From the NCBI GenBank assembly GCA_021796455.1, contig JAKACA010000014.1, forward strand, positions 1-37,733: a stretch of DNA of 37,733 nucleotides. Direction: 5' to 3'. The first letter of the stretch is position 1. Every line of letters starts with the position of its first letter. This DNA is from Actinomycetes bacterium. Its GTDB lineage: Bacteria > Actinomycetota > Acidimicrobiia > Acidimicrobiales > Bog-793. The notes under the pieces are model-generated. The model was not told where the DNA came from. It was given only the letters and a program-made list of their open reading frames with translations, and did not search any database. A program made the position numbers and the translations under genes. Below are positions 22,020 to 30,987 of this stretch, in pieces.

Positions 22020-23504
22020 GTGACAGTCACGTTTTCCGATCTCGGGGTCTCCCCGGAGCTAGTCGCCCGCCTACGCACCCTAGGCCTCACCACACCGTTT
22101 CCGATTCAGACTGCAACCGTGCCCGACGCCCTTGCTGGCCGGGATGTCTGCGGGCGCGCCCCCACCGGCTCCGGGAAGACACTTGCATTCGGGATTGGGA
22201 TAGTCAGTCGGTGCAATGGAGCGGCTCCCCGTCGTCCCCTCGCTCTGGTCCTCGTGCCAACTCGTGAGCTGGCGGCTCAGGTGCAACGCGAAATCGCCGG
22301 TCTGTCGGCGTCGGGCTCGCGCCGCGTCATCGCGATCTATGGGGGAACGGGCTACTCGCCCACCCGCCAGGCTCTTTCGAAGGGGGTAGACACTGTCGTT
22401 GCCTGTCCGGGTCGTCTCGAGGATCTGCTCAGCCAGCAGATGATCGATCTGAGCGCGGTGGAGACCGTCGTTCTCGACGAGGCCGACCGCATGGCTGACA
22501 TGGGGTTTCTTCCCTCGGTCAAGCGCATTCTCGACGTGACGAAGCCGGGGCGCCAGGTGCTTCTCTTCTCGGCGACGCTCGGCCCGGAGATAGAGGCACT
22601 CGTTCGCCAGTATCTTTCCAGCCCGGCGCGACACGATGTCACTCCAGCCGAGGAGTCGTCCGACGTGTCACATCTGTTCTGGCACGCAGAGCGCGAGGAG
22701 CGCGTCGGCCTGACGGCGCGCCTTGCCGGGGAGCACGGTCGGGCGCTCGTCTTTTGTCGCACACGTCACGGTGCTGACCGTCTCGCCAAGCAGCTGAAGT
22801 TCGCCGGCGTCGAGGCCATGGCCATCCACGGTGACCGCACCCAGGCCCAGCGGGAACGAGCGCTCGCGGCGTTCTCCCGTGGCTCGACGCAAGTGCTCGT
22901 GGCCACCGATGTGGCAGCCCGGGGCATTCACGTCGATGACCTGTCTTGCGTCGTCCACTTCGACCCGCCTGCAGATGCGACCGACTACCTGCACCGATCG
23001 GGTCGAACGGGCAGGGCGGGCAAGACGGGCACAGTCGTATCGCTTGTGACCGGAGAGCAGCAGAAGGCTGTCCGCTCCCTGCAGCGCTCCCTTGGCCTCG
23101 AACAGCTCCTGCGCTCACCTGGACGTGCACTACCCGCAGACGGCGGTGCTCCCCGGACACCGGCGCCCTTGGTGGGCCGCCCCGCGCGACCCGACCGCCC
23201 CGCGCGACCCGACCGCCCCGCGCGACCCGACCGCTTCAATGACCGCAACACTTACCGCAACACCGAATACAACGCCTCTAGAAGGCACAATCAAGGAGCA
23301 AGAATGCCAGTCGGCACTGTCAAGTTTTTCAACGCTGAGAAGGGGTACGGTTTCGTCTCCCGGCCGGACGGGGAGGATGTCTTCGTCCATTACAGCAACG
23401 TGCAGGGCTCGGGCTACCGTACGCTCGAGGCCGGCCAGCAGGTCGAGTTCGAGGTAGCGCCCGGCCGGAAGGGCGACGAGGCGCGCAACGTCCGGGTTAT
23501 CTGA
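22020..23504 (+). CDS. DEAD-box RNA helicase fused to a C-terminal cold-shock domain
   Basis: A 494-residue fusion. Residues 1-about 360 are a complete DEAD-box helicase: Q motif ([12 protein letters not shown]), motif I APTGSGKT (47-54), Ia PTRELAAQ, motif II DEAD (153-156), motif III FSAT, motif [13 protein letters not shown] and motif [12 protein letters not shown]. Residues about 390-428 are a basic Arg/Pro/Asp and Asn/Arg linker with three RPARPD repeats. Residues 429-494 are a full CspA-type domain ([15 protein letters not shown] with RNP1, DVFVHY as RNP2). Such a fusion couples duplex unwinding to single-strand RNA binding. Met429 has its own Shine-Dalgarno (AAGGAG at 23293-23298), so a stand-alone 66-residue cold-shock protein may also be made. 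GTG 22020 has GGAG just upstream. Confidence 0.93.
   Translation: MTVTFSDLGVSPELVARLRTLGLTTPFPIQTATVPDALAGRDVCGRAPTGSGKTLAFGIGIVSRCNGAAPRRPLALVLVPTRELAAQVQREIAGLSASGSRRVIAIYGGTGYSPTRQALSKGVDTVVACPGRLEDLLSQQMIDLSAVETVVLDEADRMADMGFLPSVKRILDVTKPGRQVLLFSATLGPEIEALVRQYLSSPARHDVTPAEESSDVSHLFWHAEREERVGLTARLAGEHGRALVFCRTRHGADRLAKQLKFAGVEAMAIHGDRTQAQRERALAAFSRGSTQVLVATDVAARGIHVDDLSCVVHFDPPADATDYLHRSGRTGRAGKTGTVVSLVTGEQQKAVRSLQRSLGLEQLLRSPGRALPADGGAPRTPAPLVGRPARPDRPARPDRPARPDRFNDRNTYRNTEYNASRRHNQGARMPVGTVKFFNAEKGYGFVSRPDGEDVFVHYSNVQGSGYRTLEAGQQVEFEVAPGRKGDEARNVRVI
23178..23231 (+). repeat. Three 18-bp tandem repeats encoding RPARPD
   Basis: CGCCCCGCGCGACCCGAC is repeated three times without any mismatch at 23178-23195, 23196-23213 and 23214-23231, inside the linker between helicase and cold-shock domain. 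Perfect identity suggests recent expansion and a length-variable linker. The encoded peptide is Arg-rich and probably disordered. Confidence 0.9.
23293..23306 (+). promoter_or_regulatory. Internal ribosome-binding site and ATG for a separate cold-shock protein
   Basis: AAGGAG (23293-23298), a 5-nt spacer and ATG (23304-23306) are in frame with the helicase and lie exactly at the first residue of the cold-shock domain (MPVGTVKFF). This is the start one would choose for a free-standing csp gene. No stop codon intervenes upstream, so both products are possible. Confidence 0.7.
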
Positions 23505-23521
23505 CGGCCAGGTGATCGAAA

Positions 23522-23558
23522 CGCTCCCCCGTAGGTGATTCGCACCCTCGGGGGAGCG
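23522..23558 (+). terminator. Strong hairpin after the helicase-Csp gene
   Basis: CGCTCCCCC (23522-23530) pairs perfectly with GGGGGAGCG (23550-23558); the loop contains a second small stem (GGTG/CACC at 23534-23546). It lies 17 bp after the stop and before the start at 23596. No U-tract. Confidence 0.7.
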
Positions 23559-23595
23559 CGTGCCACCTTGACCAGCAGTTGGCAGACTGGCGGAC

Positions 23596-26217
23596 ATGGC
23601 GAACGCTGAGCAAGCTCGTCTCGACTCCGGTGGACCCGCATGGCGACGTTTCGGCCCCTATGTGGCAGAACGGGCTTGGGGCACTGTACGCGAGGACTAC
23701 AGCGAGGACGGAGACGCCTGGGGTTACTTCCCCTTCGAGCATGCCCACAAGAGAGCGTACCGGTGGAGCGAGGACGGCCTCGGGGCCATATGTGACGAGA
23801 CGCAGTTGGTCTGTCTCGGTTTCTCATTCTGGAATGGCCGCGACGAAGTATTGAAGGAGCGCGTCTTCGGGCTGAGCGGACCCCAGGGCAACCATGGTGA
23901 GGATGCAAAGGAGTACTGGTGGTACCTCGACTCCACGCCGACCTACTCCTGGATGAAGTGGCGGTATCTGTACCCGCAAGACGCCTTTCCCTATGCACGC
24001 CTGCTGGAGGAGAACGGCCGCCGCTCGCGCCATGAGCCCGAGTTCGAGCTGATCGACACCGGTATCTTCGAGGAAGACCGCTATTTCGACATAACCGTCG
24101 AGTATGCGAAGGCAGATCCCGCGGACATCTGCATCAGGGTGCGGGTCAAAAATGCCGGTCCTCAGGCGGCGACCCTTCATCTCCTGCCGACAGTGTGGTT
24201 CCGCAACACATGGTCTTGGTCCGACGAGCGGCCTCCCGGGAGTGACCCGTTGCCACGGGTGACGGCCGCGGGCGGGTGCCTGATAGCTGAGCACAGTGAG
24301 CTTGGCTCGTTCAGCCTTGCAGGAGACGGCTCTCCCGAGCCGTTGTTCTGCGAGAATGTCTCCAACTCGCCGGCTTTGTGGGGCTCGAGCGGCACGACCC
24401 CCTACCCGAAGGATGGGATCAACGACCACGTCGTATCCGCGGCCGCGACTGTCAACCCAGATCGCACCGGGACCAAGGCTGCACTGTGGTACCTGCTCGA
24501 TATTGCGGCCCGAGCCGAGACGACTGTCGCTCTTCGCTTTCGTCCCCATAGGGGCGAGGAGCTGGCGCCCGCGGTCGGGCGAGGCTCTGATTGGTCAGAG
24601 GTGCTGGCGGCACGCGAGCAGGAGGCCGACGAGTTCTACGCTTGCTTGGCCCCTAAGGACGCCTCGGGCGACGAGCTGTCGATCATGCGCAAGGCATTCG
24701 CGGGGATGCTCTGGTCGAAGCAGTTCTTCCACTATGACGTCGAGCGGTGGCTCGATGGCGATCCGGCTCAGCCTCCTCCGCCCGATGCCCGCAAGAAAGG
24801 CCGCAATTCCGGATGGCGGCATCTGAACAATCACGACGTGATCTCGATGCCGGACAAGTGGGAGTACCCCTGGTACGCGTCATGGGATCTCGCGTTTCAT
24901 TGCGCGGTGCTCGCGCACGTGAACCCGGGCTCGGCAAAAGCTCAGCTGCTGACTGTATGTCGCGAGTGGTACATGCACCCGAACGGCCAGCTCCCGGCCT
25001 ATGAGTGGGATTTCAGCGACGTGAACCCACCGGTCCACGCGTGGGCTGCACTGCGGGTCTTCGAGATCGACGGAGCGACGGACTACGGGTTCCTGCGGCG
25101 GATATTCGCGAAGCTGGTCATCAACTTCACCTGGTGGGTGAACCGGAAGGACATGGCGGGGAACAACGTGTTCGAAGGCGGTTTCCTCGGCCTCGACAAC
25201 ATCGGGCCCATTGACCGCTCCGCAAGGCTGCCCGTCGACGGTCTCCTCGAGCAGGCAGACGGAACCTCGTGGATGGCAATGTACTGCCTCAACATGTTGG
25301 AGATAGCCCTTGTGCTCGCGGTTCATGACAGCGTTTACGAAGACATGGCTATCAAGTTCTTCGAGCACTTCGCCTATATCGGCAACGCCGTCTACAGCCA
25401 GGGCCTCTGGGACGAGGACGACGGCTTTTTCTACGACCTGCTGCGCCTCGCCGGAGGCGAGCGGGTACCGCTGCGCGTGAGGTCAGTCGTTGGTCTCCTC
25501 CCACTCTGCGCGACTACGACCATTGACAGGCAGACGTTCTCGCAGCTGCCGTATTTTGCCGAGCACTTCGAATGGTTCCTCACGCACAAGGCCCAGTACG
25601 CGGGCTCGGTTGTCCATTCCCATGCCGGCGGCACCGAGGTCTCTCATCTCCTCTCGATCGTCGATCCCGGGCGCGTGCGCAGGGTGCTCTCCTACATGCT
25701 GGACGACGGAGAGTTTCTCTCCGAGCGGGGGCTACGGGCTCTCTCGCTCGTGCACAAGGACCACCCGTTCACGATCGAGCTTGGGGGACAGCTGGACACT
25801 GTCGACTACGAGCCGGGCGAGTCGACTACCAACCTTTTCGGCGGTAACTCCAACTGGCGAGGTCCTATCTGGTTTCCCACCAACTACCTGATTATCGAGT
25901 CGCTGCGCCGTCTCCATCGCTTCCTCGGCGACGGCTTCACAGTCGAGTGCCCAACCGGTTCAGGTAGGAGGCTGACGCTGGAAGGAACGGCGAAGGAGAT
26001 AAGTCGCCGCCTGATCTCGATCTTCCTCGACGGTCCCGATGGGCGGCGGCCCGTCTTCGGCAGCTACGAGAAGTTCCAGACCGATCCGGCATGGCACGAT
26101 CTCATTCCGTTTCATGAGTATTTTCACGGCGATACCGGTCAGGGCCTCGGAGCCTCCCACCAGACCGGGTGGACCGGGTTGGTAGCCGATCTGATCACTC
26201 GTCGGCAAGCGACGTAG
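23596..26217 (+). CDS. GH63-like (MGH1-type) glycoside hydrolase
   Basis: An 873-residue soluble (alpha/alpha)6-type glycosidase. The N-terminal beta domain (about 1-370) opens with ERAWGTVREDYSEDGDAWGY and FPFEHAHKRAYRW. The catalytic barrel includes WYASWDLAFHCAVLAHVNPG (Asp431 region), FDLLRLAGG-like YDLLRLAGGERVPLRVRS, and near residue 752 GGNSNWRGPIWFPTNYLIIE, the signature shared by GH63-like 'glucosidase' proteins and mannosylglycerate hydrolases. There is no signal peptide, so it acts in the cytoplasm. The substrate may be a glucose- or mannose-containing compatible solute or oligosaccharide; the sequence alone does not say. ATG 23596 has only a weak ribosome site. It is convergent with the membrane operon and overlaps its last gene by 23 bp. 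Confidence 0.85.
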   Translation: MANAEQARLDSGGPAWRRFGPYVAERAWGTVREDYSEDGDAWGYFPFEHAHKRAYRWSEDGLGAICDETQLVCLGFSFWNGRDEVLKERVFGLSGPQGNHGEDAKEYWWYLDSTPTYSWMKWRYLYPQDAFPYARLLEENGRRSRHEPEFELIDTGIFEEDRYFDITVEYAKADPADICIRVRVKNAGPQAATLHLLPTVWFRNTWSWSDERPPGSDPLPRVTAAGGCLIAEHSELGSFSLAGDGSPEPLFCENVSNSPALWGSSGTTPYPKDGINDHVVSAAATVNPDRTGTKAALWYLLDIAARAETTVALRFRPHRGEELAPAVGRGSDWSEVLAAREQEADEFYACLAPKDASGDELSIMRKAFAGMLWSKQFFHYDVERWLDGDPAQPPPPDARKKGRNSGWRHLNNHDVISMPDKWEYPWYASWDLAFHCAVLAHVNPGSAKAQLLTVCREWYMHPNGQLPAYEWDFSDVNPPVHAWAALRVFEIDGATDYGFLRRIFAKLVINFTWWVNRKDMAGNNVFEGGFLGLDNIGPIDRSARLPVDGLLEQADGTSWMAMYCLNMLEIALVLAVHDSVYEDMAIKFFEHFAYIGNAVYSQGLWDEDDGFFYDLLRLAGGERVPLRVRSVVGLLPLCATTTIDRQTFSQLPYFAEHFEWFLTHKAQYAGSVVHSHAGGTEVSHLLSIVDPGRVRRVLSYMLDDGEFLSERGLRALSLVHKDHPFTIELGGQLDTVDYEPGESTTNLFGGNSNWRGPIWFPTNYLIIESLRRLHRFLGDGFTVECPTGSGRRLTLEGTAKEISRRLISIFLDGPDGRRPVFGSYEKFQTDPAWHDLIPFHEYFHGDTGQGLGASHQTGWTGLVADLITRRQAT

Positions 26218-29056
26218 GGACTCTACCCCGGCGCCGGCGCCGGCGAGCGAGGAGCATAGCGAGAGGGATCGAGGCTATCGTGGCCAGCAGCGTCGTAGCG
26301 GTGATCGCGAGTCCCTTCGAGAACCCCTCGGCGGTGTAGGAGAAGCGGATTACGCTCAGACCAGCGGGGATACCCAGACCCTGCATCACGCCGACCTGGC
26401 GAACCGGTTCGAGGGATCCTCCCGAGAGTTGGCGGCGTTTTCCTGCCGGGCTGGCGCGAAGGAAGCGCGAAGCCGTGGTGCCGCTCACAATCTCCGCGTT
26501 CCAACCGGCTTCCCAGGCGTCGCTTCGAACGAGGATGGAAGCTCGCGGCGCGCGCACTGCGATCGTGGCAGAGTCGGTGCTTTCGGCCAGTATGTCGACC
26601 GTCGCCTTGAGGTGAGCGGCGATCTCGTAGGTTCCAGGTGCCTGTACCCAGGCCTGCTCAGGGGTGTAGCCAGTCCGAAAGACTGTGAAGTTGTCCTCTT
26701 GACCCACGTACCTCCAAGACGCCGGCGTCATCGCGCGAGCGAGCGGGCCGTTGACGACATAGGACCTCCCGTCGGCTTCCAGCGTCAGCTGCGGAGAATC
26801 GAGGTTGGCACCCGAGAGCAGCTTCAGCACAAGGCCCGTGCTCTTCAAGCTCTTGAACCTGAGCACGACCTCTGTCGATCCGATCTTGAGTCGTTGGGCC
26901 GGCTGCCAGTCGATCGGGCCCGACGCGCGAACCAGGCCGACGCGCACGAGCTGAGCGTCGCTTGGATGCGAGAGGACGATCACCGCGGCCGTCGGAGCGG
27001 TCACGGTTCCATAGAGCCAACCGGTTCGCTCTCCCGCCTGCAAGGTCGGTAATGGTTCGGAGAGCGCGGGTGCCGGCAGGCTGGCTTCGGGAGGGACGTA
27101 GTCTCCCGCGGGCAAGAGAGGGTCGATCCCGGGCCCTTCGGCGATCGGGGAGAGGTTCGCCGTCTCGTTCGGCCGCGGCAGTGTCGCGATAGGGGTCAGG
27201 AACTCCTCGGTCGGGGCGACCATGACCTGCAGACCGAGGGGACGAAAGTAGCCAGCCCCGAGCTCGCCTGGTGAGAGATAGGCGCGTACATGGGTGGCGG
27301 TGCGCTGTGCATAGACGCCGTCGTCGATGGCACCGTAGCCCTCCACGCTCGGGAGCCCCTCGAGGATCCCGACGTCGGGCTCGCCCGCAGCGATGATGCC
27401 GGAGGGGTAGAAGAGGTCCGGGTCGAAGACACCATAGCGGCCACCGACAGAGAGGTTGTTCCCCACCATCTGCATCAATGGACCGGGAGCACCGACGGGC
27501 GGCGCAGCCTGCGAGGCTGCAAATGTCGTACCCGATACGAAGAGCGCGAGATCAAAGACCACGAACGCGGAGGTGATGAAGAGCCAGCCGACTCGGCCCA
27601 CCCGGCTGCGCAGGAACACGACTCCGGCGGCTAAGCCCGCGAGACACAAGGATATCCCCGCGGCGACATCTATGCTGGCGCGCTGGGAGGGGCTGGGCGC
27701 GACGGCGCCGAGCAGGGCGGAGAGCGATGTCGACGAGATCGTCGTCCACGCGAGCAGTACGACCATCACTGCGACCAACGCGCCAGCCGCGCCGGCCTCT
27801 GCTCGGGTGCGGACACGCTCTGGCCGGGTGCCGCCGTCCAACCACCAGGCCAGCAGCATGCAGCTGGCGAAGTCCACGTCTACTATGTTGCGCCCCTGGT
27901 TGCGCTGTTTGCCATAGAGAGGTATATGGAAAAGGAGGTGCTCTAGCGGTGTCCCCGCGGCCATCGCAAGGAGGAGGCCGACGAGTCCGACGACGTACCA
28001 TGTGCGTCTCTCCCCGCGCGGGAGCCAGGCCGCCCAGCGGCGGCTCGCGAGCGCGATAGCCGCTATCACGGGAAGCAGGCCTACGTAGAGACCGACCTCG
28101 GCGAGGTTGGATCGACCCAGGTACTGAGGTTGGGAGATGAGGCTCCAGCCGCCTTCCAGAAACGGCACCAGAGCGAGCACGAGAGCGCGCGGTGGGAAGC
28201 TGTAGCTCGAAGCGAATCTGGCAGTGACTGATGCCCGCTGCGAAGTGGCGATGAAGTGCAGGGCAGGAAGCGAGACGAACGCCGAAAGCCCGGCACCGAT
28301 GGCGAAGCCGACGAAGGTCCGGACTGCGACACGCCGCCAGCTCGACTGTTGCAGCGACACCCGCAGGGCGCCGTAGGTTAGCGTCAAGATGGTGACATCG
28401 AGCATCGCCTCGGGTGCCCCCGCCAGGATCAGGCAGGCCACCGCAGCTCCGAGCAGGACAGTGCATCGCCAGCGGCGCGTCTCGGTCATCTCACGCACGG
28501 CCAGGAGCATCCAGGGCAGCGATGCGAAACCCTCCGCCATATCGATGTGAACCGCACTCTGGGAGGCAACGGCGCCTGCGAACGCGAAAGAGCCGGCACC
28601 AAGGAACGACGCCAGGGGGCCGGTCCCCGTTGCTCTCATGAAGAGGTAGGTGCCGACTGATACCGAGCAGGAGACGAGGATCTGGTTGATGACCCAGGCG
28701 GTGTTGGGAGACGTCACGGCGAACAACAGGGTTGAGGGGTAGAACGCTCCGGCGTTCAGTCCCGCCATCAAAGGAGTGCCGCTCCAGATCCAGGGGTCCC
28801 ACAGTGGGAGGTGGCCGTGTCGCAGGTCAGAGCCGACGAGCACCCTGAGCGGGTAGTTCTGAATGAGGTTGTCGCCCATAAGCAGCGGGTGTCCAAGCAC
28901 CAGCGCCCCTCCCGCGAAGATAGCTACGGTGACGAGGATCAGCGCGGCGATCGGGGCCAAGGTGGTGGGCCACGCTCTTGCTTGCGGCGTGCCCGTGGCC
29001 TCGTAGTCTCGCGAGGGGCTCCCACCGGCGCGTGGCGCATCGGTGGCGAGTGTCAC
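26195..29056 (-). CDS. Large polytopic membrane protein, YfhO/GT-C-like
   Basis: A protein of about 953 residues. The N-terminal two thirds contains more than ten hydrophobic segments, with the extracytoplasmic loop MGDNLIQNYPLRVLVGSDLR and PLWDPWIWSGTPLMAGLNAG. This 'D-N-x-x-Q-x-Y-P' first loop followed by 'P-L-W-(D/N)-P' is typical of YfhO-like GT-C glycosyltransferase relatives. The C-terminal third is a beta-rich extracytoplasmic domain, ending in one more membrane helix and a basic tail (RRRRRRGR). The probable start GTG 29056 overlaps the upstream stop by 4 bp; GTG 29080 is an alternative. Last gene of a three-gene membrane operon. A glycan-modifying role is inferred from fold and neighbours. 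Confidence 0.75.
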   Translation of the reverse strand: MTLATDAPRAGGSPSRDYEATGTPQARAWPTTLAPIAALILVTVAIFAGGALVLGHPLLMGDNLIQNYPLRVLVGSDLRHGHLPLWDPWIWSGTPLMAGLNAGAFYPSTLLFAVTSPNTAWVINQILVSCSVSVGTYLFMRATGTGPLASFLGAGSFAFAGAVASQSAVHIDMAEGFASLPWMLLAVREMTETRRWRCTVLLGAAVACLILAGAPEAMLDVTILTLTYGALRVSLQQSSWRRVAVRTFVGFAIGAGLSAFVSLPALHFIATSQRASVTARFASSYSFPPRALVLALVPFLEGGWSLISQPQYLGRSNLAEVGLYVGLLPVIAAIALASRRWAAWLPRGERRTWYVVGLVGLLLAMAAGTPLEHLLFHIPLYGKQRNQGRNIVDVDFASCMLLAWWLDGGTRPERVRTRAEAGAAGALVAVMVVLLAWTTISSTSLSALLGAVAPSPSQRASIDVAAGISLCLAGLAAGVVFLRSRVGRVGWLFITSAFVVFDLALFVSGTTFAASQAAPPVGAPGPLMQMVGNNLSVGGRYGVFDPDLFYPSGIIAAGEPDVGILEGLPSVEGYGAIDDGVYAQRTATHVRAYLSPGELGAGYFRPLGLQVMVAPTEEFLTPIATLPRPNETANLSPIAEGPGIDPLLPAGDYVPPEASLPAPALSEPLPTLQAGERTGWLYGTVTAPTAAVIVLSHPSDAQLVRVGLVRASGPIDWQPAQRLKIGSTEVVLRFKSLKSTGLVLKLLSGANLDSPQLTLEADGRSYVVNGPLARAMTPASWRYVGQEDNFTVFRTGYTPEQAWVQAPGTYEIAAHLKATVDILAESTDSATIAVRAPRASILVRSDAWEAGWNAEIVSGTTASRFLRASPAGKRRQLSGGSLEPVRQVGVMQGLGIPAGLSVIRFSYTAEGFSKGLAITATTLLATIASIPLAMLLARRRRRRGRVPTSLADE

Positions 29057-30987
29057 GGCTGGCCGGAGGGTGACCGCCACCGTCCAGTCCCGGGTAACCA
29101 GATCGCGACCAGGTGGGAGCGGTAGGTGGGAGGGCCCAGCGCCTGGGCGAGATAGTCATAGGCAGCGATCGGGTCGTCCCCACCGCCCCAGTAGACGACC
29201 GCACCCACGAAGTAGCGGGCGAGAAAGATGTGCAGAGCTTCGAGGTCAGCGGAATTGACCACCCCGGGGAGGGGCCATTGGTCGCCGACGTTTGCATAAC
29301 CGAGCATCTCTTGCACATAAGGCGGCGACAGCAGCTCGGGCCATCTGTGACCAGAGTTTCCTATCTGGATGTTGGCATACCCACCGAGGAGGTGGTAGTC
29401 CATGCCGGTCTGGGCTTCCCAGAGCAGTGCGCCTGGGTGCAGGGGGGTCGGGTAAGGATAGGTCAACACGACCGAGCCCGGAGGTACGAGCCTCCTAATC
29501 GTCGTTATGAGGGACGGCGGCCATGGAGCCGGCCGGGAGGGGAAAGGTAGGTTCGGCAGCAGCGAGAGCACAGTGATGCAGGCAACGAGTCCCACCCGCG
29601 CTCGCCGTGCCGCGGTCGTGTCGGACCCGAGCGGGCCGAGTCTGGACAGCCACTTGGCACTGAGGACGCTCTCGGAGCTTTGCCGTTGCACGAAGCGGTC
29701 CAGCCCGAGTGCCAGGACCATCGCCGCGAACAGCGAAACGTAGAGGTCGTAGCGGGCTGGGATGGTGTTGTCGAGCAGAGGTAGGTGCGCAAAGACGCGC
29801 TCGGGCAGCGGTATGTGGGTGCTGAGGGTTCCTATCGTGAGCACCGGTCCGAGCGAGAGCACGAATGCGGCCACCGCCAGCCACCCGAGCGCCTGCACCA
29901 CGGCGTTGCCGCGCGATTTGCGGACGATCACGATTAGGAGGATGACGAGCGGGATGCCAAGATAGGTCCCGTTCTCCGACAGGTTGCTCGACACCATGTC
30001 GTTGCCGAGATGAGCCAGGAAATGGGGTGCCAGGACCTGGTTGGAGGTGGGAACGATTGACCCCAGAAGGTCCGCGTGCAGTCCCTGCAGCGCGGAAGGT
30101 GGTATGACTGCTCCAAGGAGATGATGGGGCCCAGCTACCATATCGAAGATCAGATAGCCGCAGACAAGAGCGAAGGTCGCCACCGCGACTGCGCTGGCGG
30201 AGACGATGTAGGCGAGCTTGGACGCAAGCAGGTGCCGGTGGGCGATAGCCAGGGCGACCGCCGCGACCACGGCCATAACGACGCATCCGCTCACGACGTC
30301 AGGCGAGATGAGCAGCTCTGCAGAGATTGCGACGCCGGTGAGGATCCCGAGCTTCCACGGCCGCATCGATTGGGTACGAACCAGCTCGTCGGCGCAGAGC
30401 ACGAGAAGCGGCGGGATCGCAACGAAGGCAAGGTCCAAGTGGAGCTCTTGGCCCACCATGTAGGGGCCGAAGCCGTAGAGCAGCCCACCTGCGAACGGAG
30501 CGATAGTCGATGAGCACCAGCGGTGCAGAACGAGGAACATGCTTGTTGCCGAAAGCGCAAATGCAAGTCGCAGGAGGAAGTTGAACGCAGCGACAGGGCC
30601 GAGCGTCGCCGTTACCGGCCACCCGAGAAGTCCGAGGAGGGGGACCGAGGTGTTGTCGGCGAGGTTCACCCCTTGGGGGTAGTCGAACAAGTTCGTGTGG
30701 AAGATGTTGAGACCATGCGTGAGCGCGTATGGGAGCCAGCTCAAGAACCACGCCATCTGGAAGGGATCGGAGCCGGCCGGATTGCCGGGACCGGCTGCAG
30801 GAATTGCGCGGGAGGCGAGAGGGCCGTGGGGGAGGAAGGCGACGATGGCGAGAACGAAGTAAGAGACGACGGACGCCGTCGTAGCGAGGCGCCGCTGCCT
30901 GGTGCTCTTCTCGATGGTCGCTCTCTCGGGAGCGGCGGCGCCAGAGTAGTCTGATCCGGCGGCGCTCTCGGTCACTGTCGCGGTCAT
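29053..30987 (-). CDS. Polytopic membrane protein, putative GT-C-type glycosyltransferase
   Basis: A 644-residue protein. ATG 30987 overlaps the stop of the preceding gene by 4 bp (ATGA); an open frame upstream is Arg-rich and non-homologous. After about 30 cytoplasmic residues there are at least ten membrane helices. The first large outer loop includes AGSDPFQMAWFLSWLPYALT and NLFDYPQGVNLADN, with an acidic residue just after helix 1 as in GT-C enzymes using polyprenyl-phosphate sugars. The C-terminal about 170 residues form a soluble outer domain (LTYPYPTPLHPGALLWEAQT). Donor and acceptor are unknown. Its coupling to an AftC-like gene makes a role in envelope polysaccharide plausible. Confidence 0.72.
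   Translation of the reverse strand: MTATVTESAAGSDYSGAAAPERATIEKSTRQRRLATTASVVSYFVLAIVAFLPHGPLASRAIPAAGPGNPAGSDPFQMAWFLSWLPYALTHGLNIFHTNLFDYPQGVNLADNTSVPLLGLLGWPVTATLGPVAAFNFLLRLAFALSATSMFLVLHRWCSSTIAPFAGGLLYGFGPYMVGQELHLDLAFVAIPPLLVLCADELVRTQSMRPWKLGILTGVAISAELLISPDVVSGCVVMAVVAAVALAIAHRHLLASKLAYIVSASAVAVATFALVCGYLIFDMVAGPHHLLGAVIPPSALQGLHADLLGSIVPTSNQVLAPHFLAHLGNDMVSSNLSENGTYLGIPLVILLIVIVRKSRGNAVVQALGWLAVAAFVLSLGPVLTIGTLSTHIPLPERVFAHLPLLDNTIPARYDLYVSLFAAMVLALGLDRFVQRQSSESVLSAKWLSRLGPLGSDTTAARRARVGLVACITVLSLLPNLPFPSRPAPWPPSLITTIRRLVPPGSVVLTYPYPTPLHPGALLWEAQTGMDYHLLGGYANIQIGNSGHRWPELLSPPYVQEMLGYANVGDQWPLPGVVNSADLEALHIFLARYFVGAVVYWGGGDDPIAAYDYLAQALGPPTYRSHLVAIWLPGTGRWRSPSGQP

Noticed and set aside
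27552-28466. 304-codon minus-strand open frame inside the YfhO-like gene
   Set aside because: Arg/Pro-rich shadow frame; the other frame gives clear membrane helices and conserved loops.
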